A DNA stretch of 64,000 nucleotides. Source: Paguma larvata. Taxonomy: Eukaryota; Chordata; Mammalia; Carnivora; Viverridae. This document shows positions 25,870-37,303 of this stretch, one piece after another (the stretch's first letter is position 1; each line of letters opens with the position of its first letter). The DNA lies in assembly GCA_030068075.1 (NCBI GenBank), contig CM057837.1, positions 24,100,589 to 24,164,588 of the forward strand, in the 5' to 3' direction. Position numbers and translations under genes: made by a program. The notes below the pieces were generated by a model. The model had not been told where the DNA came from. It saw nothing but the letters and a program-made list of their open reading frames with translations, and made no database searches.

Positions 25870-26440
25870 TTTTTTAAAAGTTTTTACTTTAATTCTAGTT
25901 AGTTAACATAGTGTAATATTAGTTTCAGGAGTAGAATTCAGTGATTCATCAGTTACGCATAATACCCAGTACTTGTCACAAGTGCCCTCCGTAAGGCCCA
26001 TCACCCATCTAGCCCATCCCCCCACCCACCTTGCCTCAGCAACCCTCCGTTCTCTGTTGTTAAGAGACTCTTACGGTTTGCCTCCCTCTCTTTGTTCCTC
26101 CTTCCCCTATGTTCATCTGTTTTATTTCTTAAATTCCACATGTGAGTTGAAATCATATGGTATTTGTCTTTCTATGACTGACTTATTTCCCTTAGCGTAA
26201 TACACTCTAGCTCCATCCATGTCATTGCAAATGGCAAGATTTCATTCTTTCTGATGGCTGAGTGATATTCTAATATATACACATACCACATTCCTTTATC
26301 GGTGGATGGACATTTGGGCTCTTTCCATAATTTGACTAGTGTAGATGATGCTGCTATAAACATCGGGCCGCATGTCCCCCTTTGTATTTTTGTATTCTCT
26401 GGGTAAACGCCTAGTGCAATCTGCATAACTTTTATGATTA
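25870..26440 (-). mobile_element. L1 3' end, antisense, 5'-truncated
   Basis: From the tail (AGTTTTTACTTTAATTCTAGTTAGTTAACATAG) it runs through the 3' UTR into the ORF2 end (CATCCATGTCATTGCAAATGGC, TGGACATTTGGGCTC). The minus frame includes CGPMFIAASSTLVKLWKEPKC, a decayed ORF2 C-terminus. Confidence 0.85.
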
Positions 26441-26629
26441 AAAAAAGATGAAAAATTTAAAAATTAATGTGCTTATTGAGTATTTGGTAATTTTGTTGAT
26501 GACTAATTCCCAGAGAATTCGTTGAGTTATTTCAAGTTACTGAAATGCCAGTTTTTAAAAATTTTTTAAAGTGTATCTTTCCTTTGTTTTTCTTATTGAT
26601 GCCTTGTGGCTCTGCATTCCCTTTACCGA

Positions 26630-26836
26630 GCCAGCGGCTCAGTCGGTTAAGTGTCCAGCTTTGGTTCAAGTCATGATCTTGCGATTTGTGGGGTCAAGCC
26701 CCCGTCAGGCTCTGTGCTGACAGCTCAGAGCCTGGAGGCTGCTTCAGATTCTGTGTCTCCCTCTCTCTCTGCCCCTCCCCCACTCAGGCTCTGTCTCTCT
26801 CTCTCAAAAATGAATAAACATTAAAAGAAAAATAGC
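26630..26836 (+). mobile_element. Felid SINEC, 5' end damaged
   Basis: The first bases are replaced by CGAGCCAGC before GGCTCAGTCGGTTAAG. The rest is typical to AAAAATGAATAAACATT. Confidence 0.9.
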
Positions 26837-27703
26837 TGATGTAAATTCTAAATATTGGTAGGTTTTTCCTAATCTTCTACTTTTATTTTTATGCGTCATA
26901 TTAGCAAAGAATAAAAATTAGAGTGGCATTCGTTCTAGATAAAATAAGACGATGGCATATCAGATCTTACAGTTTTATTTGCTAGAATGTTCCATTAGTT
27001 TGAATCTTAAAGTGTGTTTGTCCTAAAACATTTTAGGGTAGATGTTTAAATGGTTACACATCACTTTATGAATAAAGACATGATTGGGGCCCCGAGTGAA
27101 TGGTCATGAAAGAATTCTTGAGACATTTTGGTGCAAAAAGGTGCTTTTTTATAGCAATGGGACAGGACCCGTGTGCAAGAGCTGGTAGTTATGTGCTTGG
27201 CGCTCAGGGGAGAGGGGGATATGCAGGGAGCGTTAGATCATAAACGTCGTCTTCAACTTTCTGCTCGTAACACCACTTTCACAAGGTTTCTCGGGCGCTT
27301 TGTCACTCAGCTCGATGCTAACTCTCCCTCGGTGAGGTGTGCAGGCAGTCATGAGACCCTCGAAGAATGTAGCAGCCAGCACGTACTTGATACTTATCGA
27401 GCTCTGCAGGCCGTGGGTTCGCCTTCTGGGCTAAAGGCGAACATTTTTCTGCTTCTGTCCCTCATCGGACATGATTGAAAATTCCAGTTTAAAAATTTCA
27501 AGAGCGTAGATTTAGAAGATTTTGTACAGTGTTGCCAGTGCTCTTGCGCTCTCCTTTGCTGTTCTCAGTGATCTTTACTAGTTTTCTATTTGTATGAGAC
27601 TCGAAACAGACTTCAGTCTGCCTTCTTCCTGCTGCGTTTGTAGCCGGGTGATGGAGTTCGTCGTCTGTGGTGCAGAATGCGGCCCTTAAAGTGCCCGAAA
27701 TCG
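26837..27703. other. Unique DNA, possible LTR fragment near 27.1 kb
   Basis: GAATTCTTGAGACATTTTGGTGCAAAAAGGTGC (27112-27144) has the look of a carnivore LTR-type repeat, but I cannot assign a family. No gene is seen. Confidence 0.3.
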
Positions 27704-27881
27704 GGCGCCCGCGTGGCCCAGTTGGCTAAGTGTCCAACACTTGATCTCCGCTCAGGTCACGATCTCATAGTCTGTGAGTTCGAGCCCCGTATTGGGGTCT
27801 GCATGATGGCCTAAAGCCCGCTTGGGGTTCTGCCTCACCTTCTCTTCCCGCTTGTGCTCTCGCAGAGTAAATAAATAAATA
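27704..27881 (+). mobile_element. Felid SINEC with target duplication
   Basis: AAAGTGCCCGAAATCG (27688) matches AAAATGCCTGAAATTG (27882). The head is mutated to GGCGCCCGCGTGGCCCAG. Confidence 0.9.
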
Positions 27882-28909
27882 AAATGCCTGAAATTGACAT
27901 CAGGACCAGGTTGCTGCCTTTTCCTTTGCTCGGCACTCAGCCCGGTAAGGGGTGTGGTAACCTAGCGAATGTTACCTGTTTCATCGTGTTACAGTGTGTG
28001 GATGCCCTGCGTCAGCCAGGACAGAGCAGAGCTGTTGAGCACATGTGTTGGGAAGTCGGTATGTTCAGCCAGGAACCCAAGAACCGTTCCACGTACTTAC
28101 AGCAGAGAACACTTAATGCAGGGACTTGGTGATAACGGACAGGGCTGTTGCTCAGAGCCAGGCAAGGTACAGAGCGAGTCCCAAACGAGCAAGGCTGGAA
28201 GCCACCTCTGGGCCACACCTGGGCCACAGCACGGCTACCAGGAAGCTGGAGCAACTTCAAGAGCAGCTGGGGCTGCTGCCAAAAAGCAGAGCCCAGGAAG
28301 AAATGCCCTAACTCTGTCACTCTCTGGTGATTGAGACCAGCCAGCCTCTCCTACGAGTCTGTAAAATGGGATTTCTTTCTCTTTTAGATGTTGGAAGAAT
28401 AGTGGTGCTTCTGTCTCTTCTAAATCTGACCTTGGGTGATTAATCCCGATCAATGAATACCTAGCAGAGGAAACAGCGTCAGTTGGGGAAGAATAAACGT
28501 TGAATTGTTGCTTCCGTTACACAATAAAAAAGGATGTAATCCAGTTCAAGTATTCAGAAACCTGGAGCCTCGCGTGAGGTGGGCATCCAGAGATGTTGAG
28601 TGTGGCACAGCTCTGTTGTGAAAGCTACTCCGGCTTTTGTGATTTGACTTGGAAGAGGTTTTTAGCTGTAAGACCCTGAGAAATCTTCTAAAACGATCCT
28701 TTCGACTTGTAGAAAAGGAAACCAGCATTTCCACTCGTCATGTTCTGAAGACCCACCTTTAGCAAAACAAGATGCCTACATCAACCTTAAAAACAACTTT
28801 TTTTGAATTATAAAAGCCTTATGCCAATTATAGGACATCCAGAACATGAGAGAGAGAGAGAGTGTGTGTGTATTTCGCACAGCGTACAAAGGTCCCCTGT
28901 AACACCACA

Positions 28910-29290
28910 TCCAGAGAGAGACCCGTTCCTGCTGTCGGCAAGCATGTGCGGAGCACCTGCGGTCAGGCCCCGAGCTAGCCGCGCAGGAGTGCCAGCGGGC
29001 CTCACAGTCACAGTCCCTTACCTGATTTCTATTCTCATGGAACTTTCTAGTGGAGAAGGAGACAGGCAGTAAAGAAATACCGTGTCAGGTGGTGGTCAGT
29101 GCTGTGAAGGGAGGTAGAGGAGAGAAGGGGTACTATTTTACAGAGTCGGAGAGGGCCTCTGAGCACCAGCATTGGAAGCAACCTGACGAAGCAAGGGAGG
29201 GCCGTGTGTTTTCTGGGGGAAAGAAGGGTTCGCTGTAGCCAAAGGGAGCGGAGAGAAGGACTCTTCGCAGGTTGATAGACATTCGCCCAG
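28910..29290 (-). mobile_element. L2 3'-region relic, antisense
   Basis: CTCATGGAACTTTCTAGTGGAGAAGGAGACAGGCAGTAAAG, then AGTGCTGTGAAGGGAGGTAG and GAGGGCCTCTGAGCACC follow the antisense L2 order. Confidence 0.65.
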
Positions 29291-29334
29291 ACTTTTCCTG
29301 TGCACATACTAAGCGTGTAATAAAAAGAACAGTT

Positions 29335-29505
29335 GTTTACACTGCATCTCCTCTTTTTTCACTTAATAATCTCTCTTCTTTTGTCCTTTTAATAGCTATG
29401 TAACATTTTATTGTATGGATATACCTTAACATTTTAACCAGTTTTCCACAGGAGAACATTTGGGGTTCCAGCTTTTCAGTATTTCGGAGAGTGTTGCTAC
29501 AGGCA
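29335..29505 (-). mobile_element. Old L1 3'-UTR fragment, antisense
   Basis: TTTTCACTTAATAATCTC...CATTTTATTGTATGGATATACC...TTTTAACCAGTTTTCC resembles the L1M 3' region. Confidence 0.5.
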
Positions 29506-29544
29506 GCCGTATGCGCACGCGCGAGCACTGGCGTGTGCGTGTCT

Positions 29545-29940
29545 ACAGCAGTGCTTCTCGGCCCACTTTTTAAAGCCTTTTAAGGCTTGAAAAAATACCG
29601 GGGCTCCTGGCGGCTCAGTCGGTTCAGCGTCCGACTCTTGATTTTGGCTCAGGTCATGGTCTCGTGGTTCGTGAGATGGAGCCCCACGTCGGGGTCTGCG
29701 CTGACAGCATGGAGCCTGCTCGGCCTTCCCTCTTCTCTCCCTCTTTCTCTGCCCCTCCCCTTCCTCTTTCTCTCAAATAAGATTTAAAAAAAGAAAATAC
29801 CAACGCTCAGGTACTCAGACTTTATTCAGACCAACTTCAGAATCAGGATCTCTGGGGACGGGTTCAAGGCCGCGGTATATTTTTCACGTTCCTCAGATGA
29901 TCCCAGCGTGTACTCAGGGTTGAGAACCACAGCCGTAGGA
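29545..29940 (+). mobile_element. MER5A (hAT-Charlie) relic split by a SINE
   Basis: The left part GCAGTGCTTCTCGGCCCAC and the right part AGAATCAGGATCTCTGGGG...CAGGGTTGAGAACCAC are MER5A ends, separated by the SINE at 29600-29796. Confidence 0.65.
29600..29796 (+). mobile_element. Felid SINEC inside MER5A
   Basis: It starts GGGGCTCCTGGCGGCTCAG with a CTTGATTTTGGCTCAGG middle. AAAATACC flanks both sides. Confidence 0.9.
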
Positions 29941-30884
29941 TGGCTCTTGGAAGTGGCGTGGCCACGTCTGCGATGAAAGACACTGAATGTAGTAGGTGCC
30001 GTCTGGCCGGTCCCTGTACCAGCTGCAACTAGGAGCAGCTGGCATTGAGACTTAGCGTAAATTGGCTGAAACAAGGGCGTTTCTTTCTGTCTTTCTATGA
30101 ACTTCTTTCTTTACGTTGGCAGTCCGGGGCTGCGATGGTAGTCTCATCCCATGGAGTCCCCTGGGACCTGAGTTCCTTCCCGCTTTAGTTTTTGTTGACC
30201 TGGGAGAAATCTCATCATCTCAAGCTCCGAAAGAGACAGGTTGGCGCTGCTGCTGTGACGCCCATGATGCGGGCAGCGCAGTGAAGGAAGGGCTGAAAAC
30301 TAAAAGAGGGAGAGGGCATAAGACCAGCCGTTCTTCTCAAGGATTCCTAGAAACTACCACAAAACACTCCTCGTATCCTGTTGGCCAGAGCTTGGTCACG
30401 AGGCCGTACCCAACTGCAGGAGAAGCAGGGAAACCTCTTCCTCCAGGCAACCGATGTGTCCTGCAGAACCCAGCGGCTCGTTTCTGTGAGGACAGAAGAG
30501 AAGCGAGCGTGGTGGCCGCTGGCCATCCCTGCCACGTCCTCCACGAGAGCCGGGAGTGTCTGCCCGCTGCCCCCGGAACCTGCGTGGCCTGAGGCAGCCA
30601 AGCTGCTGGGTTGCAGAGAGCTTCGTGGCAGTGATGAGAACCTCAGGACGTTGGCTTGGGGAGAGGCCAGGTCAGTTCAGGTCAGACCCAGGAAAGATGC
30701 CAGAGAGTTGTGAACTTTCCCGATAGGAGAAGATAGCGAGTTGAGGGCCGGTTGTTTAATTGCATACGATTCTCTCCCCGATGTTACAGCTTTCTTAGGG
30801 AAGGGAATGTATTCCCTTTCATCGGGGCATTTATTTATTAACATACTCCGGTTCATCTTAACGTTCCTGCCGCACGCCCTCGTT
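29941..30884. other. GC-rich unique DNA with an old repeat fragment
   Basis: Overlapping chance frames occur on both strands. TTGGCCAGAGCTTGGTCACGAGGCCGTACCC (30380-30410) resembles an old repeat seen again near 62.29 kb. I see no splice-bounded exon. Confidence 0.35.
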
Positions 30885-30899
30885 TAAACGTACGGCTCA

Positions 30900-31011
30900 C
30901 TGCTTCAGATTCTGTGTCTCCGTCTCTCCCTGCTCCTCCTACACTCGCACTGTGTCTTGCTCTGTCTCAAAAATAAATAAATGCAAAAAAAAAATTTTTT
31001 TTTAAATAAAA
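30900..31011 (+). mobile_element. 5'-truncated felid SINEC with perfect target duplication
   Basis: Only the last half is present (CTGCTTCAGATTCTGTGTCTCC to the A-rich tail). TAAACGTACGGCTCA is repeated exactly at 30885-30899 and 31012-31026, so the truncation occurred at insertion. Confidence 0.93.
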
Positions 31012-31076
31012 TAAACGTACGGCTCAAGGGGCACATAATTATCTTAACACATAATTATTGTTCAAATTAAACACTT

Positions 31077-31287
31077 AATTTTATTTTTTTAATATTTAAT
31101 TTTAAGAGAGAGAGTGTGAGTGGGGGAGGGGCAAAGAGAGAGGGAGACACAGAATCCTAAGCAGGCTCCAGGCTCCGAGCTGTCAGCGCAGAGCCCGACG
31201 CGGGGCTTGAACCCACGGACCGGACCGCGAGATCATGACCTGAGCCGAAGTCGGAAGCCCAACCGACTGAGCCTCCCAGGCGCCCCA
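31077..31287 (-). mobile_element. Felid SINEC, antisense, just upstream of the terminal exon
   Basis: The duplication CAAATTAAACACTT (31063) matches CAAATTAAACATTT (31288). Its end lies 82 bp before the exon at 31370, so it approaches the branch-point region without touching the pyrimidine tract. Confidence 0.94.
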
Positions 31288-31344
31288 CAAATTAAACATT
31301 TTTAAATTCGAAAGTGAGAAGTAGTCGGACGTGCGACTTTCTGA

Positions 31345-31548
<204 letters not shown>

Positions 31549-31726
31549 ACCCGCGCCGCCCCCCTTCCTCAGTCCCCCTCCCCAGCACCCGCCTTGTGCC
31601 CGTGACGTGCGCCCCTCCCTCCGGGGACGTTCTGGACCTGCCCACAGATTAGACTGTTTTATTTTGACTATTATATGGCTTTTCTAAACTATTTTGTGGC
31701 AATGTATTTGTGAGAATCTCATGGTT

Positions 31727-31734
31727 AATATAAA
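31727..31734 (+). promoter_or_regulatory. Variant polyadenylation signal (AATATA/TATAAA)
   Basis: Overlapping AATATA and TATAAA hexamers lie about 180 bases after the stop codon, followed by T- and GT-containing sequence. Both are known weaker variants of AATAAA. If used, this gives a 3' UTR of only about 200 bases. Confidence 0.35.
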
Positions 31735-32265
31735 GATTTTAAAACTAGGTTGTGACCCAGCCTCATAATTGGGGTTTATCATTTTGGAAGTTTGTTTTAT
31801 GAACAAGATACAGCATAAACTTCTCGTGTTACTGTTTTGGAAAGTAAAATTAGTAAGTGGCTCTTAAGTAATTTCGATCACTGTTGTGCTTTTTTTGTTG
31901 AAGAAATTACGGCCGACTCTTCTCAGATCTGCTTAACACGTTAGTTTACACTGCAAAACCTTACGTGTGGGGCGGAGGCTGGGGAGTCTGTCTCATCACT
32001 TAGAAAGGGTCTTCCCAGGAGAGCGAGACCGTGTCCTTATTCAGTGCGCAGTGTTAAATTCCTGCCGAATGCTGTGTAGTTAATGGAAAACTCAAAAAAA
32101 AAGAGAATACAAACATTGAAGGAAGGATGTCGTGTGACATCAGACGTTCATTTACCCAGGACAGTCCCCGTCCTGTCTGTTGTCTTGATGTGATGGTTTT
32201 TGTCCTAGAACAATTATTACTCTGAAATAACTGTACCCTCAGAAGTATCCCTGTTTGGACAGCAG

Positions 32266-32271
32266 AATAAA
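32266..32271 (+). promoter_or_regulatory. Polyadenylation signal AATAAA
   Basis: A canonical AATAAA is followed 13-24 bases later by TTGTGTATATG, a GT-rich downstream element at the usual spacing. It sits about 720 bases after the stop codon. Confidence 0.5.
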
Positions 32272-33085
32272 TGATTACATTAGTTGTGTATATGATTTGC
32301 TCTATTTCTAAAAATCTAAGAAATGAAGTGTTCTTTGTTTTTGTTTTTGCTTTTTTCATTTTGGTTTTTTTTTCCTTTTTAAATACTGGCTCCTGCCTTG
32401 ACCTAAGACCCATCAGCAGTGAGTATACACTAAATTTTTCATTCCTTAGAACTCAGGATACTTTGAGGACACTTGTCTTTGGTTGCATTTGTCTTTATAC
32501 CTGCACTACGAATCACGTGCCATGAAGCACAGGAATATTCTGTCCTCCGTTCCGGGGCTGGAGGCGAGCCACCCATTCCTCGCCCTCTGCTTCGCGAGGC
32601 ACAGAGCAGGCGCTGCACTCGGGAGTTGGAGGCAGAGGCCAGCTTCTTTTTTCCCCTCTCGCTTTCTTTCGTTTGCCCCTCACCCCGTCAGCCAGTGTCC
32701 CGCGGCCACCGCCGTCCAGGTGACAGGCGCTGTGCTGGGAGGGAAGAGGAGACTCGCCCGTCTCAGGTCGTAGTCAGAATTGAGTCGTGTTGGAGACCGT
32801 GAGCCACCGCGGAGGGTCGCTTCCATGGCCTCGGCTCACCCCGTCCCCTGCCGCCGGCTGCTTGGCCACTAGGTTCCTTTCGTCCCCGGCTCTGCCTCTT
32901 TTCCATTGATCTTGTAGAAACAACATATTGTAAAAGTTAGTACTTTGAAACCCACTACTGATTTTAAACTTTTCTCCTAAATGCACTGATTTTCTATAAA
33001 ACATTAGAAAATAATGTCCGTTGGCTAAGGGCAAGATGCTAAAACAATGATTTTAAAAATCACGTGTCTAGAAATTCAACATGTA

Positions 33086-33091
33086 AATAAA
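33086..33091 (+). promoter_or_regulatory. Strong polyadenylation signal AATAAA with long GT-rich downstream element
   Basis: The canonical AATAAA is followed about 20 bases later by an uninterrupted TG-repeat stretch (33111-33149). This is the best-shaped signal downstream of the exon. It would give a 3' UTR of about 1.55 kb. Confidence 0.55.
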
Positions 33092-33110
33092 CTGTGTATT
33101 CGTTCAGACA

Positions 33111-33149
33111 GGGGTGTGTGTGTGTGCTGTGTGTGTGTCTGTGTCTGTA
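33111..33149. repeat. TG-rich microsatellite
   Basis: The stretch has interrupted GTGTGT units. It also forms the GT-rich element after the 33086 polyadenylation signal. Confidence 0.85.
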
Positions 33150-33350
33150 AACCTGCCGTGTGCAGGCACTTTGCTAACCGACGATGGGGTAGCGAGGGGA
33201 GCCATTTTCTCTGGTCGCATGGCTTTAGCATTCTTCTGGAATTTTGTTCTTCAAAATAGTCTCCCAAGCGTATTTGACTCATATTTGGAACTGCCTTCAG
33301 AGTCTATAGAACTTTTTTTTTTCTTTTTCCCTCTAAAATGAAGATAGCTT

Positions 33351-33501
33351 GGGGCACCTGGGTGGCTCAGTCGATTAAGCAACCAACTCGCGGTCTGTGA
33401 GTTCGAGCCCCAAGATTGGACTCTGTGCTGACAGCTCAGAGCCTAGAGCCTGCTTTGGAGTCTGTGTCTCCTTCTCTCTCTGCCCCTCCCCTGCTCATGT
33501 G

Positions 33502-33539
<38 letters not shown>

Positions 33540-33570
33540 TCTCTCAAAAATAAACATTAAAAATAGTAGT
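33351..33570 (+). mobile_element. Felid SINEC with perfect 15-bp target duplication
   Basis: AAATGAAGATAGCTT is exact at 33336-33350 and 33571-33585. The CT tract contains a long CT run (33505-33537). The exact duplication suggests a young copy. Confidence 0.96.
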
Positions 33571-34746
33571 AAATGAAGATAGCTTAATTTTTCATGATGA
33601 CCAAATGTTACTCACTGTAAGCAATTAAAACATTAATAAAACTATAAATTAGAGAGTAAAAATAATCTGAAATCCTGCCATACCAGAGGAGGAGAGAATT
33701 GTTACATAGATCCAGAGGCAGACGTATGTAATTTTAACATAAATAGAATGGTGCTCGGTATGCTGTTTTGTGGACACACCTGAATTGTGAAAGAAGTTTC
33801 AAAACAGGATTTCAGAGGTGTCGTGAGTCACCTCAGTACCAGGAACGCCAGCAGGGTCGGGTTGGTCCATAGCACCCTTGGCATCGGAGGGCCTGCGTGG
33901 GTCGGGTGCCGCACCACAGCAGCGTTGGTCTCGAAGGTCACAACCCCTGAGTGTCCCGTGAAGAGAAAACTTGACGCTTAACATCTTGCCACCACCCTGG
34001 TTTCCTCCTGCAGAATTCAGTTAAGGTTCCTTCAGAGACACGTGCTCAGTCACCCCTGTCTGGGAGCCGTGGCGCTGCCCCCGAGGGTGGCGTCCAAGGT
34101 CGGCTGCGGCGGACTGCCAGAGAGAGCCGAGCCGGGCACGAAGATTGTTCGGCCCACTTGCCGCGTCTGTGCACTCTTCTTCTGGGAATAGATAGTGTAT
34201 TGATCCGGACGAATTAGTGATTTGTCCTCTCGAGCCCTAGCCGAGCGAGTATTCCTAGCGTGCTAGAAAACAACAGTGGGGAGGGTGACCTTTGTCGGTC
34301 GGCGTGCAGGCTAGCTAAGAAATCTGGTCTTATGTTAGTGGTTTTCATCCAAAGAAGGACACTCGAGAACCTGTCAAAGACAGCTTCTATCTCTTCAAGG
34401 CTGCCGGCTGCACATGTAGTCTTAGCGTCGTGGTCCCTCCGGGATCCAGGTAAACTCACATCCGCCTCCTGGTCTTGGGAGCAGAAATGTAGCTGAGATT
34501 TCCCCACGCCGCCATCTTTATTTAAATTCTTTCCGTTGGGTGAGATAATTTTGTTATTGTTTTAAACGTAATCTGAGCACTTGTTTTTGTATTCTATGAA
34601 AGATAAGAGGCTATTACCAAATGGATATATTATTCATTTGATTAAAATTATTTAGCTAAGAAATTATTACTGTTTATCTTTGCTTTCAGACAACTTAGGC
34701 GATTTTTTATCCATTTTGCAAAGTATCACTTTGGAATCAGTATGTA

Positions 34747-34752
34747 AATAAA
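34747..34752 (+). promoter_or_regulatory. Possible distal polyadenylation signal AATAAA
   Basis: AATAAA lies in AT-rich unique DNA, followed by TATGGTTTGATTTT. It would require a 3.2-kb 3' UTR that includes a complete SINE (33351-33570). Confidence 0.25.
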
Positions 34753-35059
34753 TCTTCGGATTTCGGAACAGTCTATGGTTTGATTTTATAGTCTTTGTAC
34801 TATTTCAGTATGAATAAGAACGAGAAAGACTATGATGACCAGTTATTCAGAATGTGGTGTTTGTTGCTGACTCTAAAGAAGGAAATGAAACGGAAACATA
34901 TGGGAAATGCTGGAATTAGCAGTTATTCAAATGTGTATTCTTTTCCAAAAGAAAACCAGTGGCTGTAAAGCAAAACAAGTGTGATTGCATGTGCTACTTT
35001 TTTTTTGCTCTCATGTATGCTTTTCGAACAGTCCATGTGATAAAGCTTGAATGGAGAAA

Positions 35060-35065
35060 AATAAA
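35060..35065 (+). promoter_or_regulatory. Possible distal polyadenylation signal AATAAA
   Basis: AATAAA is followed by CTGTAGTGTGTTGCGCTGG, a well-placed GT-rich element. The site may mark the most distal 3' end of the gene or be a fortuitous hexamer in AT-rich DNA. Confidence 0.3.
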
Positions 35066-35580
35066 GCCGTTTCTATCTGTAGTGTGTTGCGCTGGTCAGT
35101 ACTTAAAAGACCTATGTTTCCACACTTTAAAATTTTTTAATATACTTTACCTGTAGTGAATATTCAGAAAACAGAGGTAACACACTGGCTATATGAATCG
35201 TAATACCTAATTTACAGTCCTTGGAATCCCCGATCACGTGGTTACCTAAATCAAAGCATGATGGATTCCTTTGTTAGGAATAAATAAAAATAAAATAAAT
35301 CTCACTTTAAGCAAAACATCTGGCTTCCACAAGATAAATTAGGGAAGAGACATTCTCTTACCCAGAGGGATTAGATATAGTACGTAAGTAGCAAACTCAA
35401 ATCTAATTTGGCTTAAAAAGCTTAGTTGACAGAGAAGTTTTCATTACTATCTCATAAAACGAAGTATACTTTAATGGTTCATAATCGTACACAGTATATT
35501 TATGAAATATGTTTACAAATGTGTGTCTTTACAGTAAAGAGAACCCCAGTAGGTGTATGATTTTCCGAGCGATTTAAATA

Positions 35581-35646
35581 TTGGTTGTAATTCCCACTGA
35601 CTTTTTTTTTTTTCCAGAATGGAAATTGCTTTCTTGTTTTTCTGAT
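35581..35646 (+). repeat. Copy A of a duplicated acceptor-like segment
   Basis: TTGGTTGTAATTCCCACTGAC, a 12-base T run, then CCAGAATGGAAATTGCTTTC recurs with about seven differences at 37240-37303. The T run plus CCAG looks like a splice acceptor. Confidence 0.75.
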
Positions 35647-36157
35647 TTGCAGTGGACGGCGTTCACCAGGGAGCACTTAGGCAGCGTAGGAAAGAAAGTA
35701 CAAAAGAAAATAGAAAATCACTTACCAGCCCATCAGCAACACCGCTGCTCCCGTCAACACCGTGATGTGTGCCCGTTTGTACTTTGTTCTGTCTGCATGT
35801 ATGTATGTGTTTTGTCTTATTTTTAAATAAGAATGAAATGTATAGGGTTTTATAATTTTTTTCATCTATTTATTGAACATTTTAATCTGTGAAGATGAAA
35901 ATACATGAGGAAGAATATAATCATTTTAATAGCTGTTCAATAATATTTTGTGTCTAGGACCTCTCGAGAAAGGCGTCTTAAGACTTCAGCCCCTCCTTAT
36001 GGGCCCTCGGAGTTGTAACTGACCGACTGTAATGTCTTTCATCAGCTCTTTGTAACGGTTGGTCCCATGGTTCTTCCTCCTCATTTTCCCTGGTCCCTAT
36101 GCCTCTCCCTGGACAGCAGCGGTTTTCTCCTAACTGGAAGGTTCAGGAAGTGTGCAG

Positions 36158-36313
36158 ACTTTTTTTTTTTTTTTTCCTGCACACATGACCAGGGGAGAGG
36201 GGCAGAGGGGGAAAAAGAGAGAATCTTAAGCAGGCTCCACACTCAGCGTGGAATGAAATCAAGAACTGAAGTCAAGAGTCAGACACTCAACCGATGGAGC
36301 CACCCAGGCGCCC
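36158..36313 (-). mobile_element. Felid SINEC, antisense, internally shortened
   Basis: Flanks CAGGAAGTGTGCAG (36144) and CAGGAAATGTGTCG (36314) form the duplication. The middle of the element is deleted. Confidence 0.88.
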
Positions 36314-37045
36314 CAGGAAATGTGTCGTTTTTAAAACTTGGTGCCCCTTTCTCTCTCTCAACTAAATATTTTCTGGGAGATTATACCAGCATTTTTATGC
36401 TTTGCACATCTCTAAACTTTCCAGTTAGAAAATGTCTTATTTAAAAGCTCAAGGTTATTTAAAACAAAATTACGTTTCTGATTCATTGATTGTTTATACA
36501 ACAGAGGTCCTTAAAATGAGTACCTGGAAAGGGTGGGCAGCCACTAATGTAGCCAAGCTTTTTACTTTTAAAAGGATGTTGGCTTCTTAAGATTGAATTC
36601 CGAGTACAGTCGCATGTTTATGTCCAGTTGGTTGTCACAGTCGGTATCCTCCGTCCAGTCCTGTCCAGGAAATAGTTTCCTCTTGACGGTTTCAATTAGA
36701 CCAAGAATTAAAGTTGCTAAGTATAGTTCGCGTGCCGAATTCTTACTCTTTCAGAGCTTCAAAATAGCTTGCAGATTTATACCAACTGCGTTCCGCACAC
36801 GCCACCTGCAATGGGAAGACGTAATTCCACGGGGGCGTGCCCCCAGGAAACAAAATGAAATCGAGCACAGGAGATCTTTTTTCTTTTTCTTTTTTTTTTG
36901 AAAATGTGCAATTTACTATGAGAAAAATGACGGGACCTTTTTGCCGTTACTTCTATTGACATCTGTTTCTTCTTTAAGGGGTAATAATTTATATTATAAA
37001 GTAATTCATTGTGTTTCCTTTAAATAACATATCCCTCTAGGTCTC

Positions 37046-37088
<43 letters not shown>

Positions 37089-37092
37089 TTAT
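37046..37092. repeat. (TTTA)n microsatellite
   Basis: About eleven TTTA/TTAT units form the expanded reverse-strand tail of the adjacent L1. Confidence 0.92.
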
Positions 37093-37239
37093 TTTTTTAT
37101 TTACATCCAAGTTAGCGTCTAGTGCAACAATGATTTCAGGAGTAGAGTCCAGCGATTCATCCCCTATAATAATTCATCCCGTATAATACCCGGCGCTCAT
37201 CCCAACAAGTGTCCTCATTGTCCCTTATCTTTTAGCCCA

Positions 37240-37303
37240 TTGGTTGTGATCCCCACTGACTTTTTTTTTCCAGAATGGAAGTTGCTGTGTTGTTTTTCTT
37301 ATT
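37240..37303 (+). repeat. Copy B of the duplicated acceptor-like segment, inside L1
   Basis: TTGGTTGTGATCCCCACTGAC, a 9-base T run and CCAGAATGGAAGTTGCTG match copy A at 35581. L1 sequence flanks it on both sides, so it arrived after the L1. Confidence 0.75.

Larger units (their letters stand above)
31549..33110 (+). other. Probable 3' UTR of the terminal-exon gene
   Basis: About 1.5 kb of sequence after the TGA lacks SINEs and recognisable L1, which is unusual in this window. It opens with a short C-rich part (31550-31640) and becomes AT-rich. It contains two good AATAAA signals followed by GT-rich stretches, the stronger at 33086. Its exact end is inferred from that signal; shorter ends near 31.75 or 32.29 kb and longer ones near 34.77 or 35.09 kb are also possible. 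Confidence 0.5.
33586..36143. other. Unique DNA downstream of the gene
   Basis: No SINE or L1 is seen for 2.5 kb, which is notable here. It holds two AATAAA signals (34747, 35060) and the first copy of a duplicated acceptor-like segment (35581-35646). GC-richer DNA lies at 33830-34180. Confidence 0.45.
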
